From Saccoglossus kowalevskii (taxonomy: Eukaryota > Hemichordata > Enteropneusta > Harrimaniidae), in NCBI RefSeq assembly GCF_000003605.2, contig NW_003156177.1, positions 1 through 34,875 of the forward strand: DNA of 34,875 bases, given 5' to 3'. This document shows positions 24,001-34,523 of this stretch, piece after piece. The notes below the pieces were generated by a model, which saw only the letters and a program-made list of their open reading frames with translations, ran no database searches and was not told where the DNA came from. Within the stretch, counting starts at the first letter, position 1, and every line of letters starts with the position of its first letter. Position numbers and translations under genes: made by a program.

Positions 24001-24459
24001 TTGCTTATATTACACCAACGTGATGGTGGTCAAAAGACACATTGATATAATTACACCAACGTGATGGTGGTCAACACACATTGCTTATATTACACTAAGA
24101 GATGATGGTCAAAGACACATTGCTTATATTATATTGACGGGATGGTGGTCAAAAACACATTGCTTATATTACATTAACGGAATGATGGTCAAAAGACACA
24201 TTGCTTATATAACACTAACGAGATGGTGGTCAAGGACACATTGCTTATATTACACTAACGTGATGGTGGTCAAAGACATATTGCTTATATTTCACTAACG
24301 TGATGGTGGTCAAAAACACATTGCTCATATTACACTAACGTGATGGTGGTCAAAAACACATTGCTTATATTACACTGACGTGATGGTGGTCAAAGACACT
24401 TTGCTTATATTACACTGACGCGATGGTGTCCAAAGACACATTGCTTATATTACACTAAC

Positions 24460-25370
24460 GTGATGGTGGTCAAAGACACATTGCTTATATTACACTAACG
24501 TGACAGTGGTCAAAAAGACATTGCTCATATTACACTGACGTGATGGTGGTGAGAGACATATTGCTTACATTACACTAACGTGATGGTGGTCAGAGACACA
24601 TTGTTTATATTACACTAACGTGATGATGGTCAAACACACATTGCTTATATTACACTAACGTGACGGTGGTCAAAAACACATTGATTATATTACACTGACG
24701 TGAGGGTGGTCAGAGACAACATTGCTTTTATTACACTAACGTGACGGTGGTCAAAAACACATTGCTTATATTACACTGACGTGAGGGTGGTCAGAGACAC
24801 ATTGCTTTTATTACACTAACGTGATGGTGGTCAAAGACACATTGCTTATATTACACTAACGTGATGATGGTCAAAGACACATTGCTTATATTACACTCAA
24901 GTGATGGTGGTCAGAGGCACATTGTTTATATTACACTAACGTGACGGCGGTCCAAAACACATTGCTTATATTACACTGACGTAAGGGTGGTCAGAGACAC
25001 ATTCCTTTTATTACACTAACGTGATTGTGGTCAAAGACACATTGCTTATATTACACTAACGTGATTGTGGTCAAAGACACATTGCTTATAATATACTACC
25101 GTGATGGTGGTCAAAGACACATTGCTTATATTACACTAACGTGATAATGGTCAAAGACACATTGCTTATATTACACTAACGTGATTGTGGTCAAAGACAC
25201 ATTGCTTGTATTAAGCTGACGTGATGGTGGTCATAGACACATTGCTTATATTATACTACCATGATGGTGGTCAAAGACACGTTGCTTATATTACACTAAC
25301 GGGATGGTGGTGAAAAACGCATTGCTAATATTACTCTGACGTGATGGTGGTCATAGACACATTGCTTTTA
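24460..25370. repeat. Long duplicate of 31620-32350
   Basis: Shared rare marks in order: gacagtggtcaaaaagac, gatggtggtgagagacatatt, ttgttta, gatgatggtcaaacac, gacggtgg, gagggtggtcagag, ttttattac, ttataatatactaccg, ttgtattaagctgacg and module copy 8. This copy holds extra monomers around 24820-24980, including cagaggcac and gacggcggtcc. Confidence 0.84.
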
Positions 25371-25375
25371 TTACA
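25240..25375. repeat. gggatggtggtg module, copy 8
   Basis: Preceded by ttgtattaagctgacg, it lies in the 24460-25370 segment that is repeated at 31620-32350. Its tail jumps early from ttttattacactgat to gtcatgg and acacgttgcttaaatt, so it lacks the intermediate monomers present after copies 2, 3 and 11. Confidence 0.86.
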
Positions 25376-25959
25376 CTGATGTCATGGTGGTCAAAGACAC
25401 GTTGCTTAAATTACACTAACGTGGAGGTGGTCAAAAACACATTGCTTATATTACACCAACGTGATGGTGGTCAAAGACACATTGCTTATATTACACTAAC
25501 GTGATTGTGGTCAAAGACACATTGCTTATATTATACTAATGTGATTGTGGTCAACGACACATTTCTTATATTACACTAACGTGCTTGTGGTCAAAGACAC
25601 ATTGCTTATATTACACTAACGTGATGGTAGTCAAAGACACATTGCTTATATTACACTAACGTGATGATGGTCAAAGATACATTGTTTAAATTGCACTGAC
25701 GTGATGGTGGTCAAAGACACGCTGCTTATATTACACTAACATGATAGTGGTCAAAGACACATTGCTTTTATTACATATACGTGATAGTGGTCAAAAACAC
25801 ATTGCTTATATTACACCATCGTGATGATGGTCAAAGACACATTGCTTATATTACACTAACGTGATGGTGGTCAAAGACACATTGCTTTTATTACACTAAC
25901 GTGATGATGGTCAAAGACACATTGCTTATATTACACTAACGTGATGGTGGTCATAGACA

Positions 25960-26110
25960 CATTGCTTATATTATACTACCATGATGGTGGTCAAAGACAC
26001 GTTGCTTATATTACACTAACGGGATGGTGGTGAAAAACGCATTGCTAATATTACTCTGACGTGATGGTTGTCATAGACACATTGCTTTTATTACACTGAC
26101 ATGATGGTGG
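25960..26110. repeat. gggatggtggtg module, copy 9
   Basis: A full-order copy 720 bp (18 monomers) after copy 8, with gatggttgtcatag. The tail jumps to gacggtggtcaaaaacac and caccaacg after one monomer, a shortened version of the standard tail. Confidence 0.86.
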
Positions 26111-26764
26111 TCAAAGACATATTGCTTATATTACACTAACGTGACGGTGGTCAAAAACACATTGCTTATATTACACCAACGTGATGGTGGTCAAAGACAC
26201 ATTGCTTATATTACACCAACGTGATGGTGGTCAAAGACACAATGCTTATATTACACCAACGTGATGGTGGTCAAAGACACATTGCTTATATTACACTAAC
26301 GTGATGATGGTCAAAAACACATTGCTTATATTACACTAACGTGATGGTAGTCAAAGTCACATTGCTTATATTACACTAACGTGATGATGGTCAAAGACAC
26401 ATTGCTTATATTATACTGACGTGATGGTGGTCAAAAACACATTGCTTATATTACACTAACGTGATGATGGTCAAAGACACATTGCTTATATTACACTAAC
26501 GTGATGGTGGTCAAAGACACATTGCTTATATTACACTAACGTGATGGTGGTCAAAGACACATTGCTTATATTACACCAACGTGATGGTGGTCAAAGACAC
26601 ATTGCTTATATTACACTAACGTGATGATGGTCAAAGACACATTCCTTATATTACACTAACGTGATAGTGGTCTAAGACACATTGCTTATATTACACTAAC
26701 GTGATTGTGGTCAAAGACACATTGCTTATATTATACTAATGTGATTGTGGTCAAAGACACATTG

Positions 26765-27200
26765 CTTATATTACACTAACGTGATGATGGTCAAATACAC
26801 ATTGCTTATATTACACTAACGTGATGGTAGTCAAAGACACATTGCTTATATTATACTAACGTGATGATGGTCAAAGACACATTGCTTATATTATACTGAC
26901 GTGATGGTGGTCAAAAACACATTGCTTATATTACACTAACGTGATGATGGTCAAAGACACATTGCTTATATTACACTAACGTGACGGTGGTCAAAGACAC
27001 ATTGCTTTTATTACACTAACGTGGTGATGGTCAAAGACACATTGCTTATATTACACTCAAGTGGTGGTGGTCAAAGACACATTGCTTATATTACACTGAC
27101 GTGATGGTAGTCAGAAACACATTGCTTATATTACACTAACGTGATGGTGGTCAAAAACACATTGCTTATATTACACTAACGTGACGGTGGTCAAAGACAC
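26765..27200. repeat. Long duplicate of 33490-33920
   Basis: Shared order: gatgatggtcaaatac, gatggtagtc, ttatactgacg, gatgatgg, ttttattac, cactcaagtggtggtgg, gatggtagtcagaaac, caaaaac, gacggtgg. A related version lies at about 16840-17120. This copy has gtggtgatgg where 33490-33920 has gtgatgatgg. Confidence 0.82.
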
Positions 27201-27214
27201 ATTGCTTATATTAC

Positions 27215-27420
27215 ACTAACGTGATGGTGGTCAGAGACACATTGCTTATATTACACTAACGTTATGGTGGTCAAAAAAACATTGCTTATATTACACTAAC
27301 GTGATGGTGGTCAAAGTCACATTGCTTATATTGCACTAACGTGATGGTGGTCAGAGGCACATTGCTTATATTACACTGACGTGATGGTGGTCAAAGACAC
27401 ATTGCTTATATACACTGACG
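27215..27420. repeat. Family B micro-island, about 5 monomers
   Basis: A short run with B-type signatures in Y-module order (cagagacac, caaaaaaac, tgcactaacg, cagaggcac), bracketed on both sides by A-type gacggtggtc and cagaaacac monomers. Its right end has a one-base deletion (ttatatacactg for ttatattacactg at about 27410). It is the smallest B insertion seen and is compatible with a conversion tract (inference). Confidence 0.65.
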
Positions 27421-28080
27421 TGATGGTGGTCAGAAACACATTGCTTATATTACACTAACGTGATGGTGGTCAAACACACATTGCTTATATTACACTAACG
27501 TGACGGTGGTCAAATACACATTGCTTATATTGCACTAACGTGATGATTATCAAAGACACATTGCTTATATTACACTAACGTGATGGTGGTCAAAGACACA
27601 TTGCTCATATTACACTGACGTGATAGTGGTCAAAGGTACGTTGCTTACATTACACTAACGTGACGGCGGTCAAAAACACATTGCTTAAATTACACTGACG
27701 TGATGGTGGTCAGAGACATATTGCTTATATTACACTAACGTGATGGTTGTCTAAGACACATTGCTTATATTACACTAACGTGATGGTGGTCAAAGACACA
27801 TTGCTTATATTACACCAACGTGATGGTGGTCAAAGACACATTGCTTATATTACACTAACGTGATGATGGTCAAAGACACATTGCTTATATTACACTAACG
27901 TGATAGTGGTCTAAGACACATTGCTTATATTACACTAACGTGATGGTGGTCAAAGACACATTGCTTATATTACACCAACGTGATGGTGGTCAAAAACACA
28001 TTGCTTATATTACACAAACGTGATTATGGTCAAAGACACATTGCTTATATTACACTAACGTGATGATGGTCAAAGACACA
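27420..28080. repeat. Three-copy A-family higher-order block, copy c
   Basis: Closest to copy a (shared caaacacac, caaatacac, cagagacatatt, cacaaacgtgattatgg), differing by changes such as gatgattatc and caaaggtacg. A and c being nearer to each other than to b argues against simple tandem growth (inference). Confidence 0.85.
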
Positions 28081-30079
28081 TTGCTTATATTGCACTAACG
28101 TGATGGTGGTCAAAGACACTTTGCTTATATTACACTGACGCGATGGTGGTCAAAGACACATTGCTTATATTACACTAACGTGATGGTGGTCATAGACACA
28201 TTGCTTATATTACACTAACGTGACAGTGGTCAAAAACACATTGCTCATATTACACTGACGTGATGGTGGTCAGAGACACATTGCTTACATTACACTGACG
28301 TGATGGTAGTCAGAGACACATTGCTTATATTACACTAACGTGATGGTGGTCAAAGACACATTGCTTATATTACACTAACGTGATTGTGGTCAAAGACACA
28401 CTGCTTATATTATACTAATGTGATTGTGGTCAACGACACATTGCTTATATTACAGTAACGTGCTAGTGGTCAAAGACACATTGCTTATATTACACTAACG
28501 TGACGGTGGTCAAAAACACATTGCTTATATTACACTGACGTGAGGGTGGTCAGAGACACATTGCTTTTATTACACTAACGTGATTGTGGTCAAAGACGCA
28601 TTGCTTATATTACACTAACGTGATGGTGGTCAAAGACACATTGCTTATATTACACTAACGTGATGATGGTCAAAAACACATTGCTTATATTACACTCAAG
28701 TGATGGTGGTCAAAGACACATTGCTTATATTACACTGACGTGATGGTAGTCAGAAACACATTGCTTATATTACACTAACGTGATGGTGGTCAAAAACACA
28801 TTGCTTATATTACACTAACGTGACGGTGGTCAAAGACACATTGCTTATATGGCACTAACGTGATGATGGTCAAAGACACATTGCTTATATTACACTAACG
28901 TGATGGTGGTCAAAGGCACATTGCTCATATTACTCTGACGTGATGGGGGTCATATACACATTGCTTTTATTACACTGACATGATGGTTGTCAAAGACATA
29001 TTGCTTATATTTCACTAACGTGATGGTGGTCAAAGACACATTGCTCATATTACACTAACGTGATGGTGGTCAAAAACACATTGCTTATATTACACTGACG
29101 TCATGTTGATCAAAGACACGTTGCTTATATTACACTAACGTGACAGTGGTCAAAAACACATTGCTTATATTACACCAACGTGATGGTGGTCAAAGACACA
29201 TTGCTTATATTACAGCAACGTGATAGTGGTCAGACACATTGCTTATATTACACCAACGTGATGGTGGTCAAAGACACATTGCTTATATTACACTAACGTG
29301 ATGATGGTCAAAGACACATTGCTTATAATACACTAACGTGATGATAGTCAAAGGCACATTGCTTATATTACAATAACGTGATGATGGTCAAAGACACATT
29401 GCTTATATTATAGTGACGTGATGGTGGTCAAAAACACATTGCTTATATTACACTAACGTGATGATGGTCAAAGACACATTGCTTATATTACACTAATGTG
29501 ATGGTGGTCAAAGACACATTGCTTATATTACACTAACGTGATGATGGTCAAAAACACATTGCTTATATTACACTCAAGTGATGGTGGTCAAAGACACATT
29601 GCTTATATTACACTGACGTGATGGTAGTGAGAAACACATTGCTTATATTACACTAACGTGATGGTGGTCAAACTCACATTGCTTATATTACACTAACGTG
29701 ACGGTGGTCAAAGACACATTGCTTATATTGCACAAACGTGATGATGGTCAAAGACACATTGCTTATATTACACTAACGTGATGGTGGTCAAAGACACATT
29801 GCTCATATTACACTGACGTGATGGTGGTCAAAGGCACGTTGCTTACATTACACTAACGTGACGGCGGTCAAAAACACATTGCTTATATTACACTAACGTG
29901 ATGGTGGTCTAATGACACATTGCTTATATTACACTAACGTGATTGTGGTCAAAGACACATTGCTTATAATATACTACCGTTATGGTGGTCAAAGACACAT
30001 TGCTTATATTACACTAACGTGATGATGGTCAAAGACACATTGCTTATATTACACTAACGTGATTGTGGTCATAGACACA

Positions 30080-30205
30080 TTGCTTATATTAAACTACCAT
30101 GATGGTGGTCAAAGACACGTTGCTTATATTACACTAACGGGATGGTGGTGAAAAACGCATTGCTAATATTACTCTGACGTGATGGTGGTCATAGACACAT
30201 TGCTT
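30080..30205. repeat. gggatggtggtg module, copy 10
   Basis: It begins with ttaaactaccatg, as at about 2055. It ends at ttttattacac and then switches directly to taacgtgcttgtgg, so the tail is missing. The switch point marks a recombination junction at about 30209. Confidence 0.85.
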
Positions 30206-30839
30206 TTATTACACTAACGTGCTTGTGGTCAAAGAGACATTGCTTATATTACACTAACGTGACGGTGGTCAAAAACACATTGCTTATATTACACTGACGT
30301 GAGGGTGGTCAAAGACACATTGCTTATATTACACTAACGTGATTGTTGTCAAAGACACATTGCTTATATTACACTAACGTGATTGTGGTCAAAGACACAT
30401 TGCTTATATTATACTAATGTGATTGTGGTCAACGACACATTGCTTATATTACACTAACGTGCTTGTGGTCAAAGACACATTGCTTATATTACACTAACGT
30501 GACGGTGGTCAAAAACACATTGCTTATATTACACTGACGTGAGGGTGGTCAGAGACACATTGCTTTTATTACACTAACGTGATTGTGGTCAAAGACACAT
30601 TGCTTATATTACACTAACGTGATTGTGGTCAAAGACACATTGCTTATAATATACTACCGTGATGGTGGTCAAAGACACATTGCTTATATTACACTAACGT
30701 GATGATGGTCAAAGACACATTGCTTTTATTACACTAATGTGATTGTGGTCAAAGACACATTGCTTATATTACACTAACGTGATTGTGGTCAAAGACACAT
30801 TGCTTATAATATACTACCGTGATGGTGGTCAAAGACACA

Positions 30840-31519
30840 TTGCTTATATTACACTAACGTGATGATGGTCAAAGACACATTGCTTATATTACACTAACGT
30901 GATGGTGGTCAAAGACACATTGCTTATATTACACTAACGTGATGGTGGTCAAAGACACATTGCTTATATTACACTAACGTGATGATGGTCAAAGACACAT
31001 TGCTTATATTACACTAACGTGATGGTGGTCAAAGACACATTGCTTATATTACACTGACGTGATGGTGGTCAAAGACACATTGCTTATATTACACTAACGT
31101 GATGGTGGTCAAAGACACATTGCTTATATTACACTAACGTGATGGTGGTCAAAGACACATTGCTTATATTACACTAACGTGATGATGGTCAAAGACACAT
31201 TGCTTATATTACACTAACGTGATGGTGGTCAAAGACACATTGCTTATATTACACTAACGTGATGGTGGTCAAAGACACATTGCTTATATTACACTAACGT
31301 GATGGTGGTCAAAGACACATTGCTTATATTACACTAACGTGATGGTGGTCAAAGACACATTGCTTATATTACACTAACGTGATGGTGGTCAGAGACACAT
31401 TGCTTATATTACACTAAAGTGATGGTGGTCAAAGACACATTGCTTATATTACACTAACGTGATGGTGGTCAAAGACACATTGCTTATATTACACTAACGT
31501 GATGGTGGTCAAAGACACA
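30840..31519. repeat. Near-uniform consensus tract, 17 monomers
   Basis: Of 17 consecutive monomers, 11 equal the consensus exactly and six differ by one base (three gatgatgg, one tgacg, one cagag, one taaag). Monomers 31200-31359 are four perfect copies in a row. This is the least diverged stretch in the window and a candidate site of the latest local amplification, or of assembly collapse or expansion, since identical copies are hardest to count. Confidence 0.85.
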
Positions 31520-31619
31520 TTGCTTATATTGCACTAACGTGATGGTGGTCAAAGACACTTTGCTTAAATTACACTGACGCGATGGTGGTCAAAGACACAT
31601 TGCTTATATTACACTAACG

Positions 31620-32350
31620 TGATGGTGGTCAAAGACACATTGCTTATATTACACTAACGTGACAGTGGTCAAAAAGACATTGCTCATATTACACTGACGT
31701 GATGGTGGTGAGAGACATATTGCTTACATTACACTAACGTGATGGTGGTCAGAGACACATTGTTTATATTACACTAACGTGATGATGGTCAAACACACAT
31801 TGCTTATATTACACTAACGTGACGGTGGTCAAAAACACATTGCTTATATTACACTGACGTGAGGGTGGTCAGAGACACATTGCTTTTATTACACTAACGT
31901 GATTGTGGTCAAAGACACATTGCTTATATTACACTAACGTGACGGTGGTCAAAAACACATTGCTTATATTACACTGACGTGAGGGTGGTCAGAGACACAT
32001 TGCTTTTATTACACTAACGTGATTGTGGTCAAAGACACATTGCTTATATTACACTAACGTGATTGTGGTCAAAGACACATTGCTTATAATATACTACCGT
32101 GATGGTGGTCAAAGACACATTGCTTATATTACACTAACGTGATGATGGTCAAAGACACATTGCTTATATTACACTAACGTGATTGTGGTCAAAGACACAT
32201 TGCTTGTATTAAGCTGACGTGATGGTGGTCATAGACACATTGCTTATATTATACTACCATGATGGTGGTCAAAGACACGTTGCTTATATTACACTAACGG
32301 GATGGTGGTGAAAAACGCATTGCTAATATTACTCTGACGTGATGGTGGTC
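31620..32350. repeat. Long duplicate of 24460-25370
   Basis: Partner of 24460-25370, containing the same gacagtggtcaaaaagac and gtgagagacatatt monomers. Inside it a gacggtgg, gagggtgg, gattgtgg triplet is tandemly doubled (about 31815-32055). Confidence 0.84.
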
Positions 32351-32385
32351 ATAAACACATTGCTTTTATTACACTGACATGATGG
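32240..32385. repeat. gggatggtggtg module, copy 11
   Basis: Preceded by ttgtattaagctgacg and followed by the full extended tail with TGACGTCA at 32495-32502 and a caacacaca monomer at about 32630. It is the duplicate partner of copy 8. Confidence 0.87.
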
Positions 32386-33069
32386 TGGTCAAAGACATAT
32401 TGCTTATATTTCACTAACGAGATGGTGGTCAAAAACACATTGCTCATATTACACTAACGTGATGGTGGTCAAAAACACATAGCTTATATTACCCTGACGT
32501 CATGGTGGTCAAAGACACTTTGCTTAAATTACACTAACGTGACGGTGGTCAAAAACACATTGCTTATATTACACCAACGTGATGGTGGTCAAAGACACAT
32601 TGCTTATATTACACCAACGTGATGGTGGTCAACACACATTGCTTATATTACACTAACGTGATGATGGTCAAAGACACATTGCTTATATTCCACTAACGTG
32701 GTGGTAGTCAAAGACACATTGCTTATATTACACTAACGTGATGATGGTCAAAGACACATTGCTTATATTATACTGACGTGATGGTGGTCATAAACACATT
32801 GCTTATATTACACTAACGTGATGATGGTCAAAGACACATTGCTTATATTACACTAACGTGATGGTGGTCAGAGACACATTGTTTATATTACACTAACGTG
32901 ATGGTGGTCTAAGACACATTGCTTATATTACAATAACGTGATGGTGGTCAAAGTCACATTGCTTATATTACACTAACGTGATGATGGTCAAAGACACATT
33001 GCTTATATTACACTAACGTGATGATGGTCAAAGACACATTGCTTATATTACACTAACGTGATGATGGTC

Positions 33070-33195
33070 ACAGACACATCTGCTGTATATTACACTCAAG
33101 TGATGGTGGTCAAAGACACATTGATTATATTACACTAACGTGACTGGTGGTCTAAGACACATTGCTTATATTACACTAACGTGATGGATGGTCAG
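33070..33195. repeat. Local insertion cluster
   Basis: acacatctgctgtatattac (+2), gtgactggtgg (+1) and gatggatggtc (+1) within about 120 bp. Unlike the other clusters these are not homopolymer extensions; they look like inserted single bases. Confidence 0.78.
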
Positions 33196-34523
33196 AGACA
33201 CATTGCTTATATTACACTAACGTGATGGTGGTCAAAGACACATTGCTTATATTACATTAACGTGATTGTGGTCAAAGACACATTGCTTATATTATACTAA
33301 TGTGATTGTGGTCAACGACACATTGCTTATATTACACTAACTTGCTTGTGGTCAACGACACATTGCTTATATTACACTAACGTGACGGTGGTCAAAGACA
33401 CATTGCTTATATTGCACTAACGTGATGATGGTCAAAGACGCATTGCTTATATTACACTAACGTGATGGTGGTCAAAAACACATTGCTTATATTACACTAA
33501 CGTGATGATGGTCAAATACACATTGCTTATATTACACTAACGTGATGGTAGTCAAAGACACATTGCTTATATTACACTAACGTGATGATGGTCAAAGACA
33601 CATTGCTTATATTATACTGACGTGATGGTGGTCAAAAACACATTGCTTATATTACACTAACGTGATGATGGTCAAAGACACATTGCTTATATTACACTAA
33701 CGTGATGGTGGTCAAAGACACATTGCTTTTATTACACTAACGTGATGATGGTCAAAGACACATTGCTTATATTACACTCAAGTGGTGGTGGTCAAAGACA
33801 CATTGCTTATATTACACTGACGTGATGGTAGTCAGAAACACATTGCTTATATTACACTAACGTGATGGTGGTCAAAAACACATTGCTTATATTACACTAA
33901 CGTGACGGTGGTCAAAGACACATTGCTTATATTGCACTAACGTGATGATGGTCAAAGACACATTGCTTATATTACACTAACGTGACGGTGGTCAAAAACA
34001 CATTGCTTAAATTACACTGACGTGATGGTGGTCAGAGACACATTGCTTATATTACACTAACGTGATGGTGGTCTAAGACACATTGCTTATATTACACTAA
34101 CGTGATGGTGGTCAAAGTCACATTGCTTATATTACACCAACGTGATGGTGGTCAAAGACACATTGCTTATATTGCACTAACGTGATGGTGGTCAAAGACA
34201 CTTTGCGTATATTACACTGACGCGATGGTGGTCAAAGACACATTGCTTATATTACACTAACGTGATGGTGGTCAAAGACACATTGCTTATATTACACTAA
34301 CGTGACAGTGGTCAAAAACACATTGCTCATATTACACTGACGTGATGGTGGTCAGAGACACATTGCTTACATTACACTAACGTGATGGTAGTCAAAGACA
34401 CATTGCTTATATTACACTAACGTGATTATGGTCAAAGACACGTTGCTTATATTACACTAACGTGATTGTGGTCAAAGACAACATTGCTTATATTATACTA
34501 ATGTGATTGTGGTCAACGACACA

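Larger units (their letters stand above)
24000..27200. repeat. Family A block 4
   Basis: A-type monomers carrying two gggatggtggtg modules (about 25240-25375 and 25960-26110), a caacacaca monomer (24072) and a 0.9-kb segment (24460-25370) repeated at 31620-32350. Small indels lie at 24020-24200 and 24718. No reading frame or non-satellite sequence is visible. Confidence 0.8.
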
